DNA of 13,216 nucleotides from Candidatus Hydrogenedentota bacterium (GTDB lineage Bacteria; Hydrogenedentota; Hydrogenedentia; Hydrogenedentales; CAITNO01): the NCBI GenBank assembly GCA_007118765.1, contig SKQZ01000254.1:1-13216 (forward strand). The letters are read 5' to 3'. Positions within the stretch are counted from its first letter, which is position 1. Every line of letters begins with the position of its first letter. Made by a program: the position numbers and the translations under genes. Below are positions 1 through 5,912 of this stretch, one piece after another. Under the pieces are notes generated by a model. It saw only the letters and a program-made list of their open reading frames with translations. It was not told where the DNA came from and did no database searches.

Positions 1-231
1 AAAGCGCCCGGTCTGGCACAAACCGCACGGGCTCACGAAGAAGACATCGGGTGAAACATGCGGGCCAAATCACAAGAAGGTTATCACGGCAGCGACCCAA
101 CCTGCAAAAACCCCCGCCTATCCCGAAAACAAGGCCGCGCACTCTACCCGCAAGCGTCCCCTCATGTCCGCGGGCCTCCACCCCCTGCGACGGCGATGCA
201 TCTAATGACGCTCGCATCACAGCAACACAAT
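1..231. other. Left-edge region without a supported gene
   Basis: No reading frame here can be assigned. On the + strand the frame starting at base 2 is open from the window edge to a TAA at about 203-205 and would encode a Lys/Pro-rich, low-complexity stretch. The frame starting at base 1 ends at a TGA at 52-54. Either could be the 3' tail of a gene lying left of the window, but neither shows a recognisable domain. Two overlapping 73-codon ORFs starting near 51-58 have no ribosome binding site and an Arg/Pro-rich composition typical of chance ORFs in GC-rich DNA. Confidence 0.4.
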
Positions 232-308
232 CGTCTTTGCGAGGAGGGCGCAAGCCCGACGCGGCAATCTGAGACATGAGATCGCGTCGCTACGCTCGCG
301 ATGACGAT
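232..308. repeat. Palindromic interspersed repeat, copy 1 (fuller copy)
   Basis: Bases 242-308 are identical over 67 bp to 356-422. The element is a long imperfect palindrome. The left arm begins CGTCTTTGCGAGGAG at 232 and ends in CGCGGCAATCT. The right arm starts AGATCGCGTC and ends CTCGCGATGACGA, with GAGACATG in the middle. The right arm also contains its own stem, ATCGCG (281-286) pairing with CGCGAT (297-302). The CGTC-TTGCGAGGAG ... GCAATCT ... GATGACGA layout resembles a class of short palindromic repeats scattered between genes in many bacteria (CGTCATTGCGAGGAGC-type). That family link is from memory and untested. It is non-coding, with no transposase nearby. Confidence 0.8.
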
Positions 309-355
309 ACCTTTATGTTGTTGGTAGTACACACGGTAAAAAGAGGTTCATTAGC

Positions 356-422
356 AGGAGGGCGCAAGCCCGACGCGGCAATCTGAGACATGAGATCGCG
401 TCGCTACGCTCGCGATGACGAT
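356..422. repeat. Palindromic interspersed repeat, copy 2 (left arm truncated)
   Basis: This is an exact 67-bp match to 242-308, offset by 114 bp and separated from copy 1 by 47 bp of AT-richer unique sequence (309-355). It lacks the first part of the left arm (CGTCTTTGCG) present in copy 1: the sequence diverges at base 355 on the left and 423 on the right. The inner stem ATCGCG (395-400)/CGCGAT (411-416) is kept. Identity with no substitutions implies recent duplication or ongoing homogenisation. Confidence 0.8.
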
Positions 423-565
423 GTAGGGAAATCGTTTACTGACTTGAGGCATCCCATCCTTTTGACTGGGCAAGCCGCGCTTGCGCTTTCCCGCTTCGCG
501 CCGGATGGCGTCGGTATGGTGGTTCGGATTTCGTGCGGCGGTGGTATATACTGTGTGGCGTGAAT
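423..565 (+). promoter_or_regulatory. Upstream region of the metallopeptidase gene; weak promoter candidate
   Basis: Gene-free spacer. A small perfect hairpin, GCAAGC-CGC-GCTTGC, lies at 470-484. A TATACT box at 547-552 with a poor TTCGGA at 523-528 (18-bp spacing) would start RNA only a few bases before the ATG at 566, giving an almost leaderless message. No Shine-Dalgarno sequence precedes either candidate start of the following gene, which fits that reading. The -35 match is weak, so this is only a suggestion. Confidence 0.25.
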
Positions 566-1582
566 ATGTGGAACCATACCCGGCGTTTTTTCAGGAGTGT
601 GTTCGTTGGCATGCTCCTGTTGGCAGCGGTCTGCACGGTCGCGGCGGCATCCGAGCATCGTTTGGAACGGGGCGGGTTTGTAATAGACTACACGGCGGGA
701 CAGGAGCGGGTGGCGGCGCATACGTTGGAAGTGCTTGAGCAGGCGGTGCGTGAATTTGCGCCCATGCTGCCGCCGGGCGACCGTCCGGTCTATGTGAAGA
801 TTATTGCCACCGCCGACGAGTTTGAAAAGTACGCGGCCCGATTTCACGGGCTTGACGTGTCCGGGTTGGCCCGGCCCGGCGAGGACTTGATTGTTGTGAA
901 GGCGCCGCGGTTGCGCATGCCGGGGTCGGATTATCCGGGTACATTGCGGCATGAACTGGTGCATCTGCTGCTGTATCGGAACGTAAACCCTGCGTATTTG
1001 CCACAGTGGTTGAATGAAGGCATTGCCATGAGTCTCGCCAATGAGTTTCGTTGGCAGAGCATGTTTTCAGTGGCGCGCATGTTTATTCAGAACCGCATTA
1101 TCCCGTATCATAAACTTGATCGCGCTTTTTTCGCGCCCAGCGGACAACAAGAGTTTGGCGACGCCTATGCCCAGGCGTTGTCCATGACCCGGTTTCTCCG
1201 CGATTCCCTTGGCGAAGAACGCTTTTGGCGTGTGGTGCGCGCCTTGCGTGACATGCCTTTTCATGACGCGCTGCGCAGTGAAGGCGCCATGACATCGCAG
1301 GCCTTCTGGGACGCGTATCAGCGTTCGTTGTGGAAGTATGCGGCCTTCGCCACCATGGCGTCGGGATTCTTTTTTCAGCCTGCGGCCATCCTGCTGATTA
1401 TCGCGTATTTGCGCCGGCGGCGGATTGCGCAGGGGATATACCGGCGGTGGGAAGAAGAAGAGGAAGCCGCTGCGGGCACGGCATCGGACCGTGACAACGT
1501 CGTCTATTGGGATGAGGTTGTGGACGATCCGGATGCCTGGAAAGACGATCCGTATGAAGACGAAGACGACGATGACTGGTAG
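566..1582 (+). CDS. Membrane-anchored peptidase MA-family zinc metallopeptidase
   Basis: Predicted envelope zinc metallopeptidase of the peptidase MA-like group, 338 aa. Residues 1-28 form a signal peptide or anchor (Arg-containing start, then VFVGMLLLAAVCTVAAA). The catalytic motif is H129-E-L-V-H133, followed by the NEG box with E151 as probable third zinc ligand (HExxH, then QWLNEGIA). A second hydrophobic segment lies at about 258-281, followed by RRRR and a strongly acidic tail (EEEEE, EDEDDDDW). This suggests a periplasmic catalytic domain with a cytoplasmic acidic tail, assuming the positive-inside rule. The frame is open back to a GTG at 533, but ATG 566 gives a clean signal peptide, so I prefer it; neither start has a clear RBS. 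The substrate is unknown. The adenosyltransferase gene follows after 30 bp and is probably co-transcribed. The zinc-peptidase fold is well supported by motif, the biological role is not. Confidence 0.82.
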   Translation: MWNHTRRFFRSVFVGMLLLAAVCTVAAASEHRLERGGFVIDYTAGQERVAAHTLEVLEQAVREFAPMLPPGDRPVYVKIIATADEFEKYAARFHGLDVSGLARPGEDLIVVKAPRLRMPGSDYPGTLRHELVHLLLYRNVNPAYLPQWLNEGIAMSLANEFRWQSMFSVARMFIQNRIIPYHKLDRAFFAPSGQQEFGDAYAQALSMTRFLRDSLGEERFWRVVRALRDMPFHDALRSEGAMTSQAFWDAYQRSLWKYAAFATMASGFFFQPAAILLIIAYLRRRRIAQGIYRRWEEEEEAAAGTASDRDNVVYWDEVVDDPDAWKDDPYEDEDDDDW

Positions 1583-1612
1583 AGGCACAACAAGACAGGA
1601 GCATACCATCCC

Positions 1613-2194
1613 ATGAAATCGAAGGTAACAACGAAACAAGGCGACGCAGGAAACACCAAGGCCTTGGACGGAAGCGCACTGGATAAAAGCCACCCCATGA
1701 TTGAAGCGGTGGGCATGCTTGATGAATTGCGGACGCAAACCGCCATGCTGCGTCTGCAAGTGCAGGGGGAAGGTCCCGACGCCCTTACGGAAATCGGGTT
1801 CCTGCATTTTCTGTTGCACACGTATTTTCTTTTGGGCACCATCATCAGCGATCCCCACGGGAAGAAACCGGAATGGCGCCGCGGTGAAATCACCCGGGAA
1901 CACTTGGCGCAATTGGAAGCCGAACAGGAGCGCATGGAGGCGGGGCTTCGATTGCCCCGGGCCTTCATTGTTTCCGCCACCAACACGCTGGCCGCCCAGG
2001 CAGATATTGTTGCGGCGGTGGCCCGCACCTTCGAGCGTCGCATGGTGGCGTTCTGTCTGGCAACCCCCGATTTCGACCATCCCGTTTCCGTTGCCTTTGT
2101 AAACCGGCTGAGCGACTACTTCTTTATATTGGCCCGCCATTTGGAAAAGGGGCATCACCAGCCTGTGAATTATGAGTTGCTGGACGGCAAATGA
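1613..2194 (+). CDS. PduO-type ATP:cob(I)alamin adenosyltransferase
   Basis: Enzyme of 193 aa that transfers the adenosyl group of ATP to cob(I)alamin, making coenzyme B12 for radical enzymes; cytoplasmic. It matches the Cob_adeno_trans family along its length: N-terminal TKQGDAGNTKALDG (family TxxGDxGxT ATP loop), DELRTQ with D37, ARTFERR with R138 and R142/R143 in the position of the ATP-binding arginines, and NRLSDYFFILAR near the C-terminus. Length is normal (about 180-200 aa). One deviation: the usual PGG before the ARTxxRR helix is replaced by SATN (121-124), and the last part of the ARTxxRRAER motif is changed to RRMVAF. The start at ATG 1613 has AGGAG at 1597-1601, an 11-nt gap, slightly long. 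It probably shares a transcript with the upstream peptidase. A divergent non-catalytic homologue cannot be excluded. Confidence 0.85.
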   Translation: MKSKVTTKQGDAGNTKALDGSALDKSHPMIEAVGMLDELRTQTAMLRLQVQGEGPDALTEIGFLHFLLHTYFLLGTIISDPHGKKPEWRRGEITREHLAQLEAEQERMEAGLRLPRAFIVSATNTLAAQADIVAAVARTFERRMVAFCLATPDFDHPVSVAFVNRLSDYFFILARHLEKGHHQPVNYELLDGK

Positions 2195-2197
2195 ACG

Positions 2198-2230
2198 CCA
2201 TGACCCGGTAGCGACAGCGGAGCGTCATGG
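2198..2230 (+). terminator. Possible hairpin after the adenosyltransferase gene
   Basis: A perfect 7-bp inverted repeat, CCATGAC (2198-2204) and GTCATGG (2224-2230), begins four bases past the stop codon. A second small stem, ATGCC-GGGC-GGCAT (2235-2248), follows directly. Neither has a downstream T-run, so a classical intrinsic terminator is not supported. They could be 3'-end stabilising structures. Confidence 0.3.
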
Positions 2231-2358
2231 GGGGATGCCGGGCGGCATGGGCGCTGTTATGGGATATAAATAATTGCTTGTATGGGAAAACGCGAATTGC
2301 CGGGCGGGTTGCTGCCGCAATACGTCCATTTTATTTTTCCCCATTTTGTCGAATTTTA

Positions 2359-2367
2359 TGTTATAAT
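2359..2367 (+). promoter_or_regulatory. Extended -10 promoter for the hybrid kinase
   Basis: TGTTATAAT is a perfect extended -10 element (TGn followed by TATAAT) in a locally AT-rich tract (2330-2370) that stands out in GC-rich surroundings. No good -35 box sits 16-18 bp upstream, which is typical of extended -10 promoters. RNA would start near 2374, leaving a leader of about 180 nt before the kinase GTG. That leader contains CGCAT-T-ATGCG (2434-2444), the 14-bp palindrome at 2479-2492 and a short ORF at 2524. Confidence 0.55.
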
Positions 2368-2478
2368 AAAGCGGGTAGTGAGTGGCATTGGGGCTTAGGT
2401 GCGCGATTAGGGTCTCTTGGTTGTATCTTGGAGCGCATTATGCGTGTTACATAGGCGCGAAAGGTTTTCTCCGCAAGG

Positions 2479-2492
2479 GGTAACCGGTTACC
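2479..2492. promoter_or_regulatory. Perfect 14-bp palindrome, candidate operator
   Basis: GGTAACCGGTTACC is a perfect palindrome lying 63 bp before the kinase start codon, downstream of the extended -10 promoter. Flanking CCGC (2471-2474) and GCGG (2493-2496) are also complementary, with a 4-base AAGG bulge on the left side. The even palindrome centred on CG with an AACCGGTT core is the style of operator used by LacI/GalR- and GntR-type repressors. As RNA it could instead fold into a strong hairpin in the leader. No repressor gene is in the window. Confidence 0.45.
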
Positions 2493-2523
2493 GCGGCACA
2501 TACGTTAAAAAGCGGAAGTGAGT

Positions 2524-2559
2524 ATGACAGCAAAACCAGTGAGAATCGGGAGGGCGTGA
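2524..2559 (+). CDS. Short leader ORF coupled to the hybrid kinase
   Basis: An ATG at 2524, preceded by GGAAGTGAG, opens an 11-codon ORF (MTAKPVRIGRA) whose TGA (2557-2559) overlaps the GTG start of the kinase in the sequence GTGA. Inside it lies GGGAGG (2548-2553), only two bases before the kinase GTG. That is too close for ordinary initiation, so the kinase start probably depends on ribosomes ending the leader ORF. The peptide itself has no recognisable function. Alternatives are a chance ORF, or the true kinase start being a second GTG at 2565, which has an 11-nt gap from the same GGGAGG. Confidence 0.35.
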   Translation: MTAKPVRIGRA

Positions 2560-4727
2560 AAACGGTGGTTGGCGACGATACATACAACGCGTTTTCGCTT
2601 TCACGCAAGAAGCATCATCATTGCACGCTGCACGATCTTGTTTCGATGGAACAAATCGAACAGTTGCTTCAGGCGCTCCATAAGATAATCAACGTCCCCA
2701 TTGGTCTGGTGTCCCCTGAAAGTGATTTGCTTCTGTCCATTGGGTGGCAACCGATTTGTGAGCAGTTTCACCGGCAACACCCGGTTTCGGCGGCCTGTTG
2801 CGTGGATAGCAACAATCAGTTGCAAGCCCGGCTAAAACACAACAAAGTGGCGGCGGCCAAATGTCAAAACGGGTTGTGGGATATTGCCATGCCCATTGTG
2901 GTGGACGACCGTCATGTTGCCACGCTGTTTCTGGGCCAGTTTTTTTATGATGACGAGCAGGTTGACACCGCCTTTTTTCAGACACAGGCAGAAAAATATG
3001 CCTTTGAGACAGACGCCTACATGGATGCGGTGGCGCAGGTGCCCCGAATATCGCGCCAAGAGGCGGAAGACCACATCAGTTATGCCGTTGGTCTGGTGGC
3101 CTTGCTGGCCGAGTTGGGTTACAAGAACTTGCAGTTGGCGCAGGAGATCGAAGAACGGAAGCTGGCCGAATATGCGTTGCGCGAGGGCGAACGACAATAC
3201 AAGGCGCTTGTGGAAAACGTTCCCGGCGTGGTGTATCAATGCCTGAACGACGACGCTTACACCCTTATTTTTATCAGCGAAGAGATTGAGGGTCTGACCG
3301 GTTATAACGCGGCACAGATGGTGGATACCAGCGCGTCGTTGGCGTCCATCATCCACCCTGACGACCTGCCGCATGTGTACGAATGCGTCAATAACGCGGT
3401 GGCGCGCAAAGAGCCGTATGTAATCAGCTATCGCATGTGTTGCAAAGGCGGGGGATACACGTGGGTTGAAGAACGCGGCCAGGGGGTATGGGACGAGACC
3501 CATACACTGCGTTTCCTGCAGGGGGTTATATTTGACATTTCGGAACGCAAGAAACTGGAAGAAGAACGCCGCAGTCTGGAAGAACAGATGGCGCGCGCGC
3601 AGAAGTTGGAGAGTTTGGGCGTACTTGCCGGCGGCATTGCCCATGACTTCAACAATCTGCTGGTGGCCATACTCGGCCATGCCGATTTGATATTCGAGGA
3701 GGCCGCGCCCAACACGAACACCTATGACAGCGTGAATGCCATCATCCAAGCGGCGCAACGGGCCACAAACCTCACCCGCCAGATGCTCGCCTATTCCGGC
3801 AAGGGACATTTTATGGTGGAGCCGGTGAATCTATCGGCCCTTGTGCGCGATTTGGCGCCGCTCTTTGAGAACAGCATTGCCCCGGCATGTCGTTTTCAGT
3901 ATGAACTTTCAGACGATGCCCCGCCCATCTATGCCGATGCGCAGCAACTCAAACAGCTGTTGACCAATTTAGTGACCAACGCGGTCGAGTCTTACGAGGA
4001 GAATGTCGGCGCCGTGACGATTCGCACGGGCGTCGCCCATTGTGACGTCAACTTCATTGAAAACGCCTATCATAACGAACAACACCCGGCGGGGGAATAT
4101 GTGTACCTTGAGGTGGCCGATGAAGGTTGTGGCATGTGCGAGGAGACGCGCCGCCGCTTGTGTGATCCCTTTTTTACCACGAAGTTCACCGGACGCGGTC
4201 TGGGCATGGCGGCGGTGCTGGGGATTGTACGCGGACACAAGGGGTTTATGGCGGTGGACAGCGCGCCGGGCAAAGGTTCCGCCGTCCGGGTATTGTTTTC
4301 CGCCTTCGCCGCGGAACGGTCCGCGCCGGCAAGCACGCCCAAACAGACGGGCAAGAAGCCGCGTTACGGACGCATTCTGCTGGTTGACGACGAGATCATT
4401 GTGCGAAATGTGGTTCAGAAGATGCTGGAACGTGGCGGCTTTGAGGTACTGGTGGCACAAAGCGGTTGGGAGGCGTTGCAGCTGCTTGATGACCACAGGG
4501 AGGACATTGCCTGCATCCTTCTTGATCTGACCATGCCCAACATGGACGGCGCGAAGACATTGCAGGCCATCCGCGAGAAGAACAAGCGTATTCCGGTAAT
4601 CCTGTCCAGCGGCTACAGCGAAGAAGAGGCCACGTCACGATTGCGCAAACATCAAATTGCCGCTTTTCTGCAGAAACCCTACAAGGCAAGTACGCTGGTG
4701 CGGTTATTGCAGCGGGTGTTGCAATAG
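2556..4727 (+). CDS. PocR/PAS hybrid sensor histidine kinase with C-terminal receiver
   Basis: A 723-aa hybrid kinase; no membrane segment seen, so a cytoplasmic sensor. Domain order: PocR-type ligand-binding domain (about 26-190, with C81/C82 and the C103-QNGLWDIAMPI block), coiled-coil linker (190-215), PAS domain (about 215-330), second short helix, HisKA with H363 in GGIAHDFNNLL, HATPase with N475 (NLVTNAVES), DEGCGM (D522) and GRGLGM (546-551), then a receiver (604-723) with D611/D612, phospho-acceptor D657 in LLDLTMPNMDG and K707. The IAHDFNNLL H-box is typical of kinases with attached receivers. PocR domains are known from the Salmonella PocR regulator, which controls cobalamin and propanediol genes. 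Here the nearest upstream gene is a PduO-type B12 enzyme, but the two are separated by 361 bp and a promoter. Output is probably phosphotransfer, possibly to the single receiver encoded next. The start is GTG 2556, coupled to the leader ORF. Confidence 0.88.
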   Translation: MKTVVGDDTYNAFSLSRKKHHHCTLHDLVSMEQIEQLLQALHKIINVPIGLVSPESDLLLSIGWQPICEQFHRQHPVSAACCVDSNNQLQARLKHNKVAAAKCQNGLWDIAMPIVVDDRHVATLFLGQFFYDDEQVDTAFFQTQAEKYAFETDAYMDAVAQVPRISRQEAEDHISYAVGLVALLAELGYKNLQLAQEIEERKLAEYALREGERQYKALVENVPGVVYQCLNDDAYTLIFISEEIEGLTGYNAAQMVDTSASLASIIHPDDLPHVYECVNNAVARKEPYVISYRMCCKGGGYTWVEERGQGVWDETHTLRFLQGVIFDISERKKLEEERRSLEEQMARAQKLESLGVLAGGIAHDFNNLLVAILGHADLIFEEAAPNTNTYDSVNAIIQAAQRATNLTRQMLAYSGKGHFMVEPVNLSALVRDLAPLFENSIAPACRFQYELSDDAPPIYADAQQLKQLLTNLVTNAVESYEENVGAVTIRTGVAHCDVNFIENAYHNEQHPAGEYVYLEVADEGCGMCEETRRRLCDPFFTTKFTGRGLGMAAVLGIVRGHKGFMAVDSAPGKGSAVRVLFSAFAAERSAPASTPKQTGKKPRYGRILLVDDEIIVRNVVQKMLERGGFEVLVAQSGWEALQLLDDHREDIACILLDLTMPNMDGAKTLQAIREKNKRIPVILSSGYSEEEATSRLRKHQIAAFLQKPYKASTLVRLLQRVLQ

Positions 4728-4758
4728 TCTGTTGCACGGCGGATATTTACCCGTTCTG

Positions 4759-4788
4759 TTGGCGAATGAGCCGGGGATGGCGTATAAT
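4759..4788 (+). promoter_or_regulatory. Sigma70-like promoter for the response regulator
   Basis: TTGGCG (4759-4764), an 18-bp spacer, and a perfect TATAAT (4783-4788). RNA would start near 4795, about 83 nt before the GTG of the response regulator gene, in the 150-bp gap after the hybrid kinase. This suggests the regulator, and perhaps the lipid operon behind it, can be transcribed independently of the kinase. Confidence 0.55.
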
Positions 4789-4877
4789 AGCGGGTGAACA
4801 TGTACGACACTGTGCCGGGACATAATGCGGCAAAACTGCGTGAACAGTAACGTAACACAGTTAGAACAGGAGGAACC

Positions 4878-5267
4878 GTGGCTACCAAGAGAACCATTCT
4901 GGTCGTGGACGACGAGCCGGATGTCGTGTCGCTGCTGGAGACGACCCTGACCGGCGAGGGGTTTGACGTGCTTACGGCGTATGACGGCATATCGGCGCTG
5001 GACATCTGCAACACGGACAACCCGGACCTTGTATTGCTTGATATCATGATGCCCATGATGAGCGGATACGAGGTGCTGGAGCAGCTGAAGGCCAATCCGA
5101 CAACCCAAGACATTCCCGTGCTGTGTGTTTCTTCGGCGCATACGCCGGAAGCGCGGGCCCAATCGTTTCGTCTCGGCGCGGCGGAACTGATCAAGAAGCC
5201 GTTTTTCCCGAAAGAGTTGGTGGCGCAGATTCGACGTCATCTGCCGGGGGAAGACGATATCTATTGA
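4878..5267 (+). CDS. Single-domain response regulator (CheY-like receiver)
   Basis: 129 aa, a receiver domain with no output domain. All hallmark residues are present: D11/D12 in VVDDE for Mg2+, phospho-acceptor D55 in LLDIMMP, S85/S86 for the switch, and K107 in IKKPF. The start is GTG with a strong CAGGAGG (4867-4873) four bases upstream. Such proteins act by protein-protein contact or as phosphorelay shuttles. The gene follows the hybrid kinase by 150 bp and has its own promoter, so a phosphorelay with that kinase is plausible but unproven. It lies only 93 bp before the phospholipid gene pgsA, with no clear terminator between them; the palindrome GGGCGCGCCC (5296-5305) lacks a T-run. Confidence 0.9.
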   Translation: MATKRTILVVDDEPDVVSLLETTLTGEGFDVLTAYDGISALDICNTDNPDLVLLDIMMPMMSGYEVLEQLKANPTTQDIPVLCVSSAHTPEARAQSFRLGAAELIKKPFFPKELVAQIRRHLPGEDDIY

Positions 5268-5360
5268 GGCTGCTGTTGTTGTGCCGTCGGCGTTCGGGCG
5301 CGCCCGCCACACGGACGCGCGGCGCATATGTTTGCCATTCGGCAGGGAGCCTTACTCTTC

Positions 5361-5912
5361 ATGACGACCGCCAACAAGATTACCCTTTCCCGGTTGGTGC
5401 TGTTACCGGTGTTCCTGTATTGCATTTTCGGCTACGGACCGGAGCGCGAGGCGTTGCGCACGGCGGCGTTGTTCATTTATGTCCTTGCGGCGCTGTCGGA
5501 TTTGATTGACGGCTGGTATGCCCGTCGTTTCAACCAGAGTTCACGGCTGGGAAAACGGCTGGACCCACTGGCTGACAAACTGTTGATTAACCTGGGGTAT
5601 GTGTTTGTGGCGGCCAATCCGCATTTCAGTCCGGGCGTACCCTTATGGGCGCCGCCGCTGTTTCTTGCCCGGGACGTGTACATTGTGTTGGGGGCCTATT
5701 TCATCAACGAACGCTACGGCCCGTTTAAGGTGGCGCCGCGCTTGTCGGGCAAAGCCACCACGGCGCTGCAAATGGCGGCGATGGTGTCGGTGTTGGCATC
5801 TTTGCGGTTGACCTATCCGCTGTTGTTCGGCGCGCTGGCGGCCTCGGCATGGTCGGCGGTGGATTACTTTATTGCGGGCTATATGCAGGTACAAGAAAAG
5901 AAAGCAGGCTGA
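5361..5912 (+). CDS. pgsA: CDP-alcohol phosphatidyltransferase, probably phosphatidylglycerophosphate synthase
   Basis: An inner-membrane enzyme of 183 aa that joins CDP-diacylglycerol to glycerol-3-phosphate, the committed step to phosphatidylglycerol and cardiolipin. The family signature DGxxARx8Gx3Dx3D is complete: D50-G51, A54-R55, G64, D68 and D72, with D47 just before it. About five hydrophobic segments fit the family fold. The N-terminus MTTANKITLSR matches the usual PgsA beginning (family NxxTLSR), so ATG 5361 is chosen over an in-frame ATG at 5328 that lacks an RBS; AGGGAG lies at 5344-5349. Its TGA overlaps the der ATG (TGATG). Another CDP-alcohol transferase is possible, but the N-terminus and the plsY neighbour favour PgsA. 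Confidence 0.85.
   Translation: MTTANKITLSRLVLLPVFLYCIFGYGPEREALRTAALFIYVLAALSDLIDGWYARRFNQSSRLGKRLDPLADKLLINLGYVFVAANPHFSPGVPLWAPPLFLARDVYIVLGAYFINERYGPFKVAPRLSGKATTALQMAAMVSVLASLRLTYPLLFGALAASAWSAVDYFIAGYMQVQEKKAG

Noticed and set aside
232..422. CRISPR array from the two repeats
   Set aside because: Only two copies, each 67 bp and strongly palindromic along its length, one with a truncated arm, and no cas genes nearby.
1067..2158. 363-codon open frame on the - strand
   Set aside because: It spans two opposite-strand genes with clear families (metallopeptidase and adenosyltransferase) and has no recognisable motif; an antisense shadow.
2381..2401. Sigma54 promoter (TGGCATTGGGGCTTAGG)
   Set aside because: The GG and GC elements are not at the required -24/-12 spacing.
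5296..5305. Terminator at GGGCGCGCCC after the response regulator
   Set aside because: The palindrome has no usable loop and no following T-run; it is likely chance in GC-rich DNA.
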